A DNA stretch of 64,000 nucleotides from Sphingomonas sp. J315 (lineage in GTDB: Bacteria > Pseudomonadota > Alphaproteobacteria > Sphingomonadales > Sphingomonadaceae). Position numbers and translations under genes: made by a program. The notes below the pieces were generated by a model. That model had not been told where the DNA came from. It did no database searches and saw only the letters and a program-made list of their open reading frames with translations. The stretch spans positions 1,488,001 through 1,552,000 of the forward strand of contig NZ_CP088296.1 of assembly GCF_024666595.1 (NCBI RefSeq), in the 5' to 3' direction. Every line of letters begins with the position of its first letter. The first letter of the stretch is position 1. This document shows positions 1 through 13,053 of this stretch, piece after piece.

Positions 1-610
1 ACGTCCGGCAATCCCGCAGCGACCCGAACCAGTCGCGGCTCCGCTGGTCGATCAGCACCAGCAGCGCGCCGTCGTGCTCCAGCGCCCAGTCACGCGCCAG
101 CGTCAGTGCGAACGCCGTGTTGAAATGCGTGCCGACATAGAGCGGGTAGGTCAGCTTGGGCAGGAACCCCATGAACCGCTCCGCGAACGCGCGCGCCAGC
201 GGCTCCAGCGCCGCCGCCCACGGGGCGTCGTGCCGCGCGAGCTCGCCATGCAGCGCGAGCAGCCAGCCCCAGCCATAGGGCCGCTCGAACGCCGCCGCAT
301 AGGGCCGCGAGAGATAGGCAAGCTCGACCGCGACCTTGTCCGGCACCAGCATCGCATCGGCCCGCGCGCGCGCCGCTGCCGCCTCGGGCAGGTCGGGGAA
401 GCGCCGAGCGATCCGCATCACCTGCCACCAGCCATGCACGCAGCTGTGCCAGTCGAAGCTGCCGTGAAAGATCGGGTGGAAGGCGACCGGCGGGCGCGCA
501 TCCTCTGGCCCGTTCAGCACATGGTCCATCTTGTACGGCCATTGCTGGCCGAGGTGCGACAAGGTGGTGCGGGCGAACCGCGCGGCGAGTTCGGGGGTGA
601 GGGTGCTCAT
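1..610 (-). CDS. DUF2891 family protein (3' end outside window)
   Basis: The gene starts at 610 and runs off the left edge, so about 203 residues of a longer protein are visible. The N-terminus opens MSTLTPELAARFA and continues with a Trp/His-rich stretch (HGSFDWHSCVHGWW, near residues 50-63), which I recognise as typical of DUF2891. Its function is unknown. The start overlaps the stop of the upstream membrane protein by one base (TGATG), so the two are translationally coupled. With 5-oxoprolinase and DUF969/DUF979 upstream, a role in scavenging pyroglutamyl compounds or peptides is an inference. The protein is soluble, with no signal peptide seen. Confidence 0.8.
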   Translation of the reverse strand, partial: MSTLTPELAARFARTTLSHLGQQWPYKMDHVLNGPEDARPPVAFHPIFHGSFDWHSCVHGWWQVMRIARRFPDLPEAAAARARADAMLVPDKVAVELAYLSRPYAAAFERPYGWGWLLALHGELARHDAPWAAALEPLARAFAERFMGFLPKLTYPLYVGTHFNTAFALTLARDWALEHDGALLVLIDQRSRDWFGSLRDCRT

Positions 611-2225
611 CAAAAGCCCAGCCACCAGATGAACAGGATATTGACCCCCAGCAGCGGCAGCGCCGTCGCCACCTGCGCCTTGATTACGCCATTGCGGTCC
701 TTCAGCTCGAGCAGCGCGGCGGGGACCAGATTGAAGTTCGCCGCCATCGGCGTCATCAGCGTCCCGCAAAAGCCAGCCAGCATCCCGATCGCCCCGATCA
801 CCGCCGGGTCGCCGTTGTACTGAACGATCAACAACGGCACGCCGATCGCCGCCGCCATCACAGGAAAAGCGGCGAAAGCGTTGCCCATGATCATCGTGAA
901 CAACGCCATCCCGACGCCGAACACCACGACGGTCAGGAACACGCTACCCCCAGGTATCATCGCGCGCGTAAGGTCGCCGATCACCGTGCCAACCCCGGCC
1001 GCAGCAAACACCACGCCGAGCGCGGCGAGCATCTGTGGCAGCACTGCCGCCCAGCCGATCGAGTCGATCAGCCGCCGCCCCTCCTGAAGCGGGGCGAGCG
1101 CGGGCGGGCGCAACCACACGAACAGCACCAGGATGGCGCCCAGCACGCCGAGACCGAGGAGCACATAGGTCTCGCGCTTCGCTTCGATCAGGCCGGAGGT
1201 GCCGAGCGGGGTGTAATTGTAAAGCAACGTCCCGAACAGCGCGACGGCGGGGATGATCAGCGCGGGGAGGAACAGCCGGTTGCCGAGCCTCGCGCTGAAC
1301 GCTTCACGCTCGGCGTCGCTGGTCGTCGCCGGCTCGCCGCGCCCGATCGCGCCGAACCCGGCTAGCCCCGCCAACCCCAGCACCAGCAGCCCGTTGCCAA
1401 GGTCGCCGAGATACGATCCGGCGAGCAGGCTCAGCGCCATCAGGCCCCAGAAGGCGGCGTTGCCGAACCGCTTCGTATTGCGCCGGTCGCGCGCGCTCAG
1501 CACCGCAAAGGCGGCGAACATCAGACCGGCAAGGACGTAGAGCCAGTTAAGGGTGATCATGTGCGCCCCCTCCCCAACCGTCGGTCGAGCAGCAGCAGCC
1601 GCGCGGGCATGGATGACGAACGCGGCGATCGCGGTCGGGATCGCCCAGACGGCAAGCTCCAGCGGGGCGAGCAATATGCCATAGGTCGACAGCGTCGCCT
1701 GAATCAGCACGATCGATCCGATCGCGAAGAAGATGTCCTCGCCAAAGAACAGCCCGACATTGTCCGTAGCGGCGGCATTGGCCTTGACCGTTTCCGCCTC
1801 ATCCTCGGTCAGCGCGCCATGCTGCTGCTCGGCGGCGGCCAGCGCCATCGGAGCAACGAGCGGTCGCACCGTCTGGGGATGCCCTGCCGTCGAATGGAGC
1901 CCGATCGCCGCCGTGATCTGGCGATAGAGGAGGTAAAGGATCAGCAGCCGGCCGGCGGTCGCGCGGCGGAACCCGCCGATCACCGCGCGCGCCCGCTGCT
2001 GAAGGCCATAGCGTTCGAGCAGACCGATCACCGGCAGCACGATCCATACGATCGCGATGATGCGGTTGTCGTTGAACGCCTTGCCGAACGCCGAGATCAC
2101 CTCGACCGGCCCCATCCCGGCAAGCAGACCGGTGACCAGCGCCGAGGCGGTGACAACCAGCATCGGGTTGAGGCGCAGCGCAAAGCCAGCAACGACGACC
2201 AGGATGCCGAGCAGGGGGAGGTAAC

Positions 2226-2229
<4 letters not shown>
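610..2229 (-). CDS. DUF969-DUF979 putative transporter, read as one fused protein
   Basis: This 539-residue, very hydrophobic protein has two parts. Residues 1-223 look like DUF969 and residues 224-539 look like DUF979 (new start-like MITLNWLYVLAG). In most genomes these are two adjacent genes. Here they are in frame, but the junction carries an ATGA (1560-1557), the usual overlap of separate genes. Just before it, another frame encodes a more DUF969-like tail ending RLLLLDRRLGRGRT and stops at that TGA. The fusion may therefore come from an indel near 1570-1610, real or an assembly error. The neighbouring oxoprolinase suggests uptake of 5-oxoproline or related acids. It overlaps oplAH by 4 bases (ATGA at 2229-2226). 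Confidence 0.8.
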
Positions 2230-5790
<3,561 letters not shown>

Positions 5791-5862
5791 CCCGGCCCCC
5801 CGTTACACCTCGCAGCACCCGTGGATACGCGGCTGGCCAAATCAGACAAGATGGCGATTGGA

Positions 5863-6789
5863 TTACCCGGTCGCCGTTTCGCCCGACCCGGCGTTGCCAC
5901 TTGCGGCACGTTTCAGCCGGTCGCAAAGCCATGACAGGCCCCGGTCGCTGCTGCGCGCGCTGTGAAACTGCATCATTTCGCGCATCACCGGCAGCGGGAA
6001 GGGCGATTCCTGGACGATCAGCCCCAGTTGCGGCGCCAGTTCGCGTGCGAGCCGTTCGTGCATCAGCGCGAGGCGGGTCGTCCCGGGCAGGATCCACGGC
6101 ACCTGCGAAAAGGCAGCACAGACAATTTCCACACGACGCTGTTCGCCCTGACCGCGCAGATAATTGTCGATGAACGTGCCATCGCGCGACACGCTGGTCG
6201 CCACATGCCCGCTGGCGAAATAGGTCTCTGCATCCAGCCGTCGGTGCATCACGGGGTTGGTCGAGCAACCGACCACGACATGCCGTTCCTCGAACAGCAA
6301 TTCGCGCGGGTGATGCGGACTGAGAAACTGTTCGGGCGAAATGAGCAAGTCGATCTCGCCGTCGTCGAGCTGTTCGAGAATGTCGGAGCGCGGCAGCGTA
6401 ATCTCGATCCGGATGTGCGGTGCTTCCCTGTGCAGCATGCGCAGTGCCGGGCCGAGTAGAACGGTGGTGATATAATCCGACCCGACAATGCGGAACGTGC
6501 GCTGCGACTGGGCAGGATCGAACCGCATACCGCTCGCAAGGATCGCGCGCATGTTCAGCAGTGCTGCGGCCACGTCGGGCGCCAGCGACAGAGCGGCAGC
6601 GGTCGGCACCATCCGCTTGCCGTGCTGCACCAGAATTTCGTCGGCGAACGATTCGCGCAACCGCTTGAGCGCCGCGCTCATCGCCGATTGGGTAAGGTTG
6701 AGCCGCTCCGCCGCACGCGTGACGCTGCGTTCCTCGATCAGGACGTCGAATGCAATCAACAGGTTGAGATCGAATTGATCGAGCCGCAT
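5863..6789 (-). CDS. LysR-family transcriptional regulator (NodD/NahR-like)
   Basis: A 308-residue LysR protein. The winged helix is at the N-terminus (LNLLIAFDVLIEERSVTRAA, then TQSAMSAALKRLR), followed by a periplasmic-binding-type co-inducer domain. It is divergent from the TonB receptor gene at 6908, the usual arrangement for a regulator of the adjacent cluster. It is clearly similar to the LysR at 18000-18899: both share the spaced pattern D-LNL--AF--L---RSV-RAAERLNL-Q-AMS-AL-RLR, and both have an SDYI-T motif at the start of the effector domain. The two flank the catabolic cluster. The effector is unknown; an aromatic inducer is inferred. Confidence 0.9.
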   Translation of the reverse strand: MRLDQFDLNLLIAFDVLIEERSVTRAAERLNLTQSAMSAALKRLRESFADEILVQHGKRMVPTAAALSLAPDVAAALLNMRAILASGMRFDPAQSQRTFRIVGSDYITTVLLGPALRMLHREAPHIRIEITLPRSDILEQLDDGEIDLLISPEQFLSPHHPRELLFEERHVVVGCSTNPVMHRRLDAETYFASGHVATSVSRDGTFIDNYLRGQGEQRRVEIVCAAFSQVPWILPGTTRLALMHERLARELAPQLGLIVQESPFPLPVMREMMQFHSARSSDRGLSWLCDRLKRAASGNAGSGETATG

Positions 6790-6810
6790 CCATCAATTCC
6801 ATTTGTGCTA

Positions 6811-6830
6811 AACGATAGAAACAAATCGTT
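6811..6830. promoter_or_regulatory. Candidate LysR operator (inverted repeat)
   Basis: The divergent promoter region holds AACGAT, an 8-base spacer, then ATCGTT, a perfect dyad. It lies 22 bases from the LysR start and about 78 bases from the receptor start. LysR proteins commonly autoregulate from such sites. No binding data exist, so this is inferred from position and symmetry. Confidence 0.4.
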
Positions 6831-6907
6831 ATGATAAATGATCGGCTTTGACCATCCTCAATGCAGAGGCGCGCTCGGCGAAGCGGCGCCCATGGGAGGA
6901 TTGTCTG

Positions 6908-9220
6908 ATGAAAAAATTGCTTCTCGCGGGGACCGCGATCCTCGTCGCCCATGCTGCTCCTGCGCTGGCGCAGGATGCGCCCGCCGCCCCCGAAGCCGCG
7001 CAGGCGACCGAGGAAGGCGAGGGTCTTCAGGACATCGTCATCACCGCGCAGCGCCGTTCGGAATCGCTCCAGCGCGCCGCCGTCGCGGTGACCGCAGTGA
7101 CCGGCGACGACCTCGCCCAATCGGGCATCACCGAAACCGCCAACCTCGGCAAGCTGGTCCCCTCGCTCGTCGTCCAGCCGACCGGCGGCACGACCAGCTT
7201 CTTCCTGCGCGGCGTCGGCACCAATTCGCAGAACTCGTTCTCGGAAAACGCCGTCGCGTTCAACTTCAACGGCGTCTATGTCGGCCGCCCGACGGCACCC
7301 GCCGGCGTGTTCTACGACCTCGAACGCGTCGAGGTGGTCAAGGGGCCGCAGGGCACGCTCTATGGCCGCAACGCTACCGGCGGCGCGATCAACGTGCTCC
7401 CCAAAAAGCCGATCCTCGGCAAGTTCGGCGGCGAAGCGCTGCTCGAATATGGCAATTACGACAGCAAGAAGGGCTTCCTCGCGCTCAACGTGCCGCTGGG
7501 CGACAAGGTCGCGCTGCGCGTCGCGGGGCAGGTGGTCGATCGGGACGGATATATCTCCGACGGCTATGACGACGACAAGGGCGAGGCGGTGCGCGCGTCG
7601 CTGTTGATCGAGCCGTCCGACCGCTGGTCGATGACCCTGGTCGCCGACTATTACAACCAGCATGGCAAGGGATCGGGCGCGGTGCTGTTGCCCGAGGCGC
7701 GCTACACCGTTCCGGCGCTCGAGGATCGCGTCAGCGTGTCGGACCCGCGCGCGCACGCCGCGATCCGTCAGCTGGCGTCGACCATCTCCGCCCCGCCCTT
7801 CTGCGGCGGCATGGGCAATTTCGTGAACAGCGGCTGCGTGGCGCTGGCCGGGACTGACGGCTTCCTCGACAACCAGTTCATCGGCGTCAGCGCGACCGTG
7901 GTCGGCGACCTTGGCTTCGGCACCTTGACGGTCCTCCCCGCATGGCGGCGTTCGGACGTCAATTTCCGCACCTATCTGCCCGGCTTTGCCGGCGACATCA
8001 CCGATCTGGCCGAGCAGACCTCGGTCGAGGTGCGGCTGGCGTCGAATGAGGACGGGCGGCTGCGCTACGTCGTCGGCGGCTTCTATTTCGGCGAAAATCA
8101 GAACACTCTGAACTTCTTCCGCCAGGGCAATATCTCGACCACGCGCTTTACCCCGCGCCTCAATACCGAGAGCGTCGCGGCGTTCGGACAGCTGACCTTC
8201 GACCTCAGCGACAAGCTGCGCCTTGTCGCGGGTGGCCGCTTCACGCGCGAGGACAAGAAACAGCTCACCTCGACCGCGTCGGGCGGCCTGCCCGGCCCGG
8301 TGCTGCCCCCGCTGAGCGCGCCGTTCACCGGCAGCCTGAGCTTCGAGAAATTCACCTGGAAGGCGGGGGTCGAGTTCGACGCGGGTCCGGCGTCGTTGGT
8401 CTATGCCAATGTCGCGACCGGCTTCAAGGCGGGCGGTTTCTTCGTCGCGCAGCCGCCGAACAACACGTTCCGCCCGGAAACGCTGACCGCCTATACCTTC
8501 GGCGCGAAGAACCGTTTCATGGACAACAAGCTGCAGCTGAATTTCGAGGCATTCTACTGGGACTACAAGGACCAACAGATTACCTATGTCGGCGGCGTGC
8601 CGACCGGGACCGGCGTGTTCGCGCAGGGGTCGATCACGGTCAATGCCGGCAAGTCGCACATCTATGGCGCCGAATTCGAGGCGCGCTTTGCGCCGACCCG
8701 CAACGACCTGTTCAACCTCAACGTCCAGTATCTCAAGGGCAAGTATGACAGCCTGCAGACGGCGAATTTCTCGCCGACGGGCGCGCCGGTGACCACGGGC
8801 TGCACCACGCTGGGCAGCCGTGCGGCCAATCCGGGGGTCAACAACGCGCGCTTCTATGACATCGACTGTTCGGGCAAGCCGACGGTCAACTCGCCCGAAT
8901 GGGCGATCAATGTCGGGTACGAGCGGACGTTCGAGCTGACCGGCGACCTCGATTTCGTCGCGGGTGCGCGGGCGAATATCGAGAGCAGCCGCTTCATGAA
9001 CTCGAACTACCGCCCTGAAGAAAAGCAGGACGGGTTCGTGATGGCCGACGCGTTCGTCACACTGCGCAGCCAGCAGGGGTGGAGCGTCACCGGCTTCGTC
9101 AACAATCTGACCGATGAGGTCGTGCTGGCGCGCGCGGGTACCCGGCCGATCCTCGACTTCCCGGTCGGCACGCTGCGCCCGCCGCGCACCTATGGCGTCC
9201 GCGTCGGGTTCGACTTCTGA
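6908..9220 (+). CDS. TonB-dependent outer-membrane receptor
   Basis: A 770-residue receptor. I chose the ATG at 6908 because a GGGAGGA ribosome site lies just upstream and it begins a signal peptide (MKKLLLAGTAILVAHAAPALAQ region). A plug domain follows (DIVITAQRRSESLQ, VEVVKGPQGTLYGRNATGGAIN), then a beta-barrel ending in an aromatic residue (VGFDF), as outer-membrane barrels do. Such receptors import siderophores, sugars or aromatic compounds. Because it heads a catabolic operon, it probably takes up that substrate. Its stop overlaps the next start by one base. Confidence 0.95.
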   Translation: MKKLLLAGTAILVAHAAPALAQDAPAAPEAAQATEEGEGLQDIVITAQRRSESLQRAAVAVTAVTGDDLAQSGITETANLGKLVPSLVVQPTGGTTSFFLRGVGTNSQNSFSENAVAFNFNGVYVGRPTAPAGVFYDLERVEVVKGPQGTLYGRNATGGAINVLPKKPILGKFGGEALLEYGNYDSKKGFLALNVPLGDKVALRVAGQVVDRDGYISDGYDDDKGEAVRASLLIEPSDRWSMTLVADYYNQHGKGSGAVLLPEARYTVPALEDRVSVSDPRAHAAIRQLASTISAPPFCGGMGNFVNSGCVALAGTDGFLDNQFIGVSATVVGDLGFGTLTVLPAWRRSDVNFRTYLPGFAGDITDLAEQTSVEVRLASNEDGRLRYVVGGFYFGENQNTLNFFRQGNISTTRFTPRLNTESVAAFGQLTFDLSDKLRLVAGGRFTREDKKQLTSTASGGLPGPVLPPLSAPFTGSLSFEKFTWKAGVEFDAGPASLVYANVATGFKAGGFFVAQPPNNTFRPETLTAYTFGAKNRFMDNKLQLNFEAFYWDYKDQQITYVGGVPTGTGVFAQGSITVNAGKSHIYGAEFEARFAPTRNDLFNLNVQYLKGKYDSLQTANFSPTGAPVTTGCTTLGSRAANPGVNNARFYDIDCSGKPTVNSPEWAINVGYERTFELTGDLDFVAGARANIESSRFMNSNYRPEEKQDGFVMADAFVTLRSQQGWSVTGFVNNLTDEVVLARAGTRPILDFPVGTLRPPRTYGVRVGFDF

Positions 9221-10191
9221 TGCGCGCGTCGCTTCTGGGACTGGTGGTTGCGGCGGTGCTCGCGGCGGTGCCCGCGTCCGCACAGCAGGCGCCGCCCCAG
9301 GGCGATGCGTTCATCACGCTCGGCACAATGGGCGGACCGGTGGCGAGCCGCGACCGCTCGCAGCCCGCCAATGCGCTGGTGCATGACGGGCGCGTCTATC
9401 TGGTCGATGCCGGGGATGGCGCGGTCCAGCAGCTGACCAAGGCTGGCTATCAGCTGCCCCGCGTGCGCGCGGTGTTCCTGAGCCACCTGCACACCGATCA
9501 TACCGGCGGCCTGTCGGCGGTGCTGGGGCTGCGCAACCAGACCAATGTCGCGGAGAAGCTGACCGTCTATGGCCCGCCGGGCACGCGCGAGTTGGTCGCG
9601 GGAATGGTCGCGTCGATGCAGCCTGCCGCGCGGGTCGGCTATGGCATTCCGGGCCAGCCCTGGGCGCCGCCCGCCGACACGGTGATTGTGATCGAGCTGA
9701 ACGACGGCGACAAGATGACGGTGGACGGCATGACCGTCACTGCGGCGCAGAACAGCCATTACGATTTCCCGCCCGGCAGCGTCGAGGACCGCAACTACAA
9801 GTCGCTGTCGCTGCGCTTCGACCTGCCCGGCCGGTCGATCGTCTATACCGGCGACACCGGGCCGAGCGCGGCCGTGGAACGGCTAGCCAAGGGCGCGGAC
9901 CTGCTGGTCAGCGAGATGATCGACATGGCCGCGACAATGGCGACGGTCGCGCGCAATTCGCCGAACATGCCGCCCCCCGCCAAGCAGAAGCTCGAACAGC
10001 ATCTGTCCACCCATCACCTGACGCCCGAAGCGGTCGGCGATCTTGCCGCGCGCGCCGGGGTGAAGGCGGTGGTCATCACCCATTTCGCGGGCGGCACCCC
10101 CGACCCCGTCCGCACCCGGGGCTATATCGCGCAGGTCCGTGCCCGCTTTGCCGGGCCGATTACGCTGGCCAACGATCTCGACCGATTCTGA
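9220..10191 (+). CDS. Exported metallo-beta-lactamase-fold hydrolase
   Basis: 323 residues with an N-terminal signal peptide (MRASLLGLVVAAVLAAVPASAQ). The binuclear metal motif HLHTDH sits near residue 90. Later ligands include the Asp of YTGDTG and the His of VITHFAGG. The fold covers lactonases, arylsulfatases and ribonuclease Z-like enzymes, and the exact substrate cannot be read. In this cluster a periplasmic ester- or lactone-opening step on the imported substrate is a reasonable inference. It is coupled to the receptor gene by a TGATG overlap. Confidence 0.85.
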   Translation: MRASLLGLVVAAVLAAVPASAQQAPPQGDAFITLGTMGGPVASRDRSQPANALVHDGRVYLVDAGDGAVQQLTKAGYQLPRVRAVFLSHLHTDHTGGLSAVLGLRNQTNVAEKLTVYGPPGTRELVAGMVASMQPAARVGYGIPGQPWAPPADTVIVIELNDGDKMTVDGMTVTAAQNSHYDFPPGSVEDRNYKSLSLRFDLPGRSIVYTGDTGPSAAVERLAKGADLLVSEMIDMAATMATVARNSPNMPPPAKQKLEQHLSTHHLTPEAVGDLAARAGVKAVVITHFAGGTPDPVRTRGYIAQVRARFAGPITLANDLDRF

Positions 10192-10201
10192 GAGAACAAA
10201 C

Positions 10202-11317
10202 ATGCAATCCGGCAACATCCTCGTCATCGGCGGCGGCATTGGCGGCCTGACCACCGCCATCGCGTTGCGCGCCAAGGGCTTTGACGTCACGGTGATCGAG
10301 CGCGATCCCGACTGGTCGGTCTATGGCGTCGGCATCATCCAGCAATCGAACGTGATCCGCGCGATGGCGCAGCTGGGGCTGATCGACGAATATGTCGCGT
10401 CGGGCGTCGGGTTCGATGCGGTCGAGATCTACACGCCGACGGGGGTAAAGGTCGCGCGCGTCCCCACCCCGCGACTGGTCGACGGCTATCCGGCCAATAT
10501 GGGGATCGCCCGCCCGGCGCTGCACAAGATCCTCGGCGACAGCACGATCGCCAGCGGGGCCAAGGTGCTGCTGGGGGTGACCGCGACCGAGTTGAGCGAC
10601 GATGGCGCGGGCGTCGATGTGACACTGTCCAATGGCGAGAGCGCGCGCTTCGACCTCGTGGTCGGCGCGGACGGCGTCTATTCGCAGACGCGCGCGGCGC
10701 TGTTCCCCGACCTGACCGGGCCGCAATTCACCGGGCAAGCGGTGTGGCGCTACAACCTGCCCCGCCCCGCCGATCTCGACGCGCTGCACGTCTATAACGG
10801 GCCGACCGGCGTCGGGCTGGTGCCGGTGTCGGAAAGCCTGATGTACATCTATGTCACCACGCCCGAGCCCGATAACCCGCGCTACCCGCGTGAGGGGCTG
10901 GCCGCAGTGATGCGCTCGAAAATGGCGAATTGCGCGCCGTACATCCGCGAGCTGTCGGAGCTGGTCACCGATGATGATGGCGTCGTCTATCGCCCGCTCG
11001 AAGGCATGCTGGTCGAGGGCGCGTGGCATCGCGGGCGGATCGCGCTGTTGGGCGATGCGGTGCATGCGACCACCCCGCATCTGGGCCAGGGTGCGGGGAT
11101 GGCGATCGAGGACAGCCTGGTGCTGGCCGAGGAGCTGGCGCGCCACGACGACATCGAGACAGCGCTGACCGCCTATCGCGCGCGCCGGTTCGAGCGCTGC
11201 GCCTATATCGTCCGCTCCAGCCTCGCCATCTGCATGGGCCAGCTCGGCAAGGGGCCGCCGGTGGACAATGCCAAGGCAACGCACGAAATGTTCGAAGTCG
11301 TGGCAAAGCCAATTTGA
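10202..11317 (+). CDS. FAD-dependent monooxygenase (aromatic hydroxylase type)
   Basis: 371 residues of the group A flavoprotein monooxygenase family. The Rossmann motif GGGIGGLTTAIAL is at the N-terminus, the DG motif reads GADGVYSQTR in the middle, and the FAD ribityl-binding GD motif reads GRIALLGDAVHATTPHLGQG. Relatives hydroxylate salicylate, 3- or 4-hydroxybenzoate and similar phenols using NAD(P)H. The start at 10202 follows GAGAGAAC. A ring hydroxylation that produces the diol for the extradiol enzyme at 16993-17895 is inferred from the cluster. Confidence 0.9.
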   Translation: MQSGNILVIGGGIGGLTTAIALRAKGFDVTVIERDPDWSVYGVGIIQQSNVIRAMAQLGLIDEYVASGVGFDAVEIYTPTGVKVARVPTPRLVDGYPANMGIARPALHKILGDSTIASGAKVLLGVTATELSDDGAGVDVTLSNGESARFDLVVGADGVYSQTRAALFPDLTGPQFTGQAVWRYNLPRPADLDALHVYNGPTGVGLVPVSESLMYIYVTTPEPDNPRYPREGLAAVMRSKMANCAPYIRELSELVTDDDGVVYRPLEGMLVEGAWHRGRIALLGDAVHATTPHLGQGAGMAIEDSLVLAEELARHDDIETALTAYRARRFERCAYIVRSSLAICMGQLGKGPPVDNAKATHEMFEVVAKPI

Positions 11318-11327
11318 GGATCGTCCG

Positions 11328-12488
11328 ATGACCCAGCAAGCGACGACCCGGCATGGCGTGATCCTGATGCTCACCGCGGTGATGCCGACCATGGCGATCA
11401 TAGCGCTGGTGCCGGTGCTGCCGCTGCTGATGCGCGAGTTCGCCGATGTGCCGGGCGCGGCGGTGCTGGTGCCGATGGCGCTGACGATTCCCGCTTTGTG
11501 CGTCGCGCTGTTTTCCCCGGTCGCCGGCTGGCTGTCGGACAAGCTCGGCCGCAAGCGGCTGCTGATTGCGGCGCTGGTCGGTTATGCGGGGTTCGGCCTG
11601 CTGCCCTTGCTGCTCGATGATCTGCGCATGATCCTTGGCGCGCGCGTCGCGCTGGGGGTGACCGAGGCGATCATCATGACCGTCGCGACCGCGCTGGTCG
11701 GCGATTACTTCACCGGCGAGCGGCGCGAAAAATGGGTGTCGATCCAGATCGCCACCGCGAGCGTCAGCGCGATCGTCCTGATCGCGGCGGGCGGCGCGCT
11801 GGGTGAGGCTTTGGGGTCGCGCGGGCCGTTCTGGCTGTATCTGCTGGCGCTGCCCGTGGCGCTTGCCGCTGCCCTGATCCTGTTCGAACCGGCGAAGACT
11901 GCCGCGAGCGCGCCCGCAGCTGCGGGCAAGGCGCAGGGCATCGCGATGCTGGTCGCGATCACCTTTGGCATCGGCATGCTGTTCTACACGCTGATCGTCC
12001 AGCTCGGGCCGGTGATCGAAGCGACGGGGGTCACCTCCCCCGCCACGATCGGGCTGGCCGGAGCCGCCGCCAATCTCGGCGTGATGGCCGGGTCGATGCT
12101 GTTCGGGCGGCTCAAGGGCTGGTCGGGGCAGACCTTGCTGTCGATCGGCCTTCCTCTGGTCGCGCTCGGCTATGTCGGCATTGCATTGTCCACGAGCTTC
12201 GCGCTGACCGCCGCCTGTGCGGTCGTGATCTCGATCGGCAACGGGCTGATGCTGCCGACGATGCTCGCCTGGGTTCTCCGCCGCCTTCCGCCGGAGACGC
12301 GCGGGCGCGGGACGGGTGTGTGGACCGGGTCCTTCTTCCTCGCCCAGTTCGTCGCGCCGATCGTCGCGGTGGCGCTGTCGGGGGTGCTCGGCGGCCTGTC
12401 GGGCGTCTTTCTTTTCTACGCGGCTGCGGCGGCGATCGGCGCGGGCGTCGCGCTGCTGCGTCGCAGTCCGGCAACTCAAGGAGCATGA
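11328..12488 (+). CDS. Major facilitator superfamily transporter
   Basis: A 386-residue inner-membrane carrier with about twelve hydrophobic segments. The loop after helix 2 carries the MFS signature (GWLSDKLGRKRLL). The ATG at 11328 is eleven bases after the monooxygenase stop. It probably carries the catabolic substrate across the inner membrane after the TonB receptor has taken it through the outer membrane. Export of a toxic intermediate is the alternative. Confidence 0.88.
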   Translation: MTQQATTRHGVILMLTAVMPTMAIIALVPVLPLLMREFADVPGAAVLVPMALTIPALCVALFSPVAGWLSDKLGRKRLLIAALVGYAGFGLLPLLLDDLRMILGARVALGVTEAIIMTVATALVGDYFTGERREKWVSIQIATASVSAIVLIAAGGALGEALGSRGPFWLYLLALPVALAAALILFEPAKTAASAPAAAGKAQGIAMLVAITFGIGMLFYTLIVQLGPVIEATGVTSPATIGLAGAAANLGVMAGSMLFGRLKGWSGQTLLSIGLPLVALGYVGIALSTSFALTAACAVVISIGNGLMLPTMLAWVLRRLPPETRGRGTGVWTGSFFLAQFVAPIVAVALSGVLGGLSGVFLFYAAAAAIGAGVALLRRSPATQGA

Positions 12489-12489
12489 A

Positions 12490-13053
12490 ATGACCAAGCC
12501 AGTACGTCGCGTCGTCACCGGCCACGATGCCAGCGGCCGCGCGATCATCCAGGAGGATGGCGCCGCCCCGCGTGTGCAGCAGATCGGCGGGCCGTCGGGG
12601 CCGATGTTCCACGAAATCTGGAACACCCAGTCGACTCCGGTGCTGATCGACGCCGCTTCGGGCGAGCCGCATGAGGACGGCATCAAGCTCGCCCCGCCCA
12701 AGGGCGGCACCCGCATCCGCGTGCTCGACATCCCGCCCGAGAGCGACGAGATCCGCACCATGTCACCCGAAGAGGCGCAGGCGCATTTCGCCGAAATCGG
12801 CGCGGGCGATGCGTCGGCGCATCATGGCGAAGGCAGCCGCCACGCGCTGATGCACCGCACCGAGACGATCGATTACGGCATCGTGCTGGAGGGTGAACTG
12901 GTCCTGATCATGGACGAGGGCGAGACCACCGTGCGCGCGGGCGACATCGTGATCCAGCGCGGCACCAACCATGGCTGGTCCAACCGCTCCAACGCCAATT
13001 GCCGGATCGCCTTCATCCTGATCGACGGCGAATTCGCGCCCGAGCTGAAGTAA
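12490..13053 (+). CDS. Cupin-domain protein
   Basis: 187 residues. The C-terminal half is a single cupin barrel (ETIDYGIVLEGELVLIMDEG, then GDIVIQRGTNHGWSN). The usual first-motif histidines are partly replaced: only H and E residues near RHALMHRTETIDYG could bind metal. It may be a decarboxylase, isomerase or small-molecule-binding protein in the pathway rather than a dioxygenase. The gene lies in the plus-strand operon one base after the MFS stop and overlaps the next start (TAATG). Confidence 0.75.
   Translation: MTKPVRRVVTGHDASGRAIIQEDGAAPRVQQIGGPSGPMFHEIWNTQSTPVLIDAASGEPHEDGIKLAPPKGGTRIRVLDIPPESDEIRTMSPEEAQAHFAEIGAGDASAHHGEGSRHALMHRTETIDYGIVLEGELVLIMDEGETTVRAGDIVIQRGTNHGWSNRSNANCRIAFILIDGEFAPELK

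Noticed and set aside
10965..12761. Long minus-strand open frame across the MFS and cupin genes
   Set aside because: Low-complexity Arg/His/Gln-rich translation; shadow of well-supported plus-strand genes.
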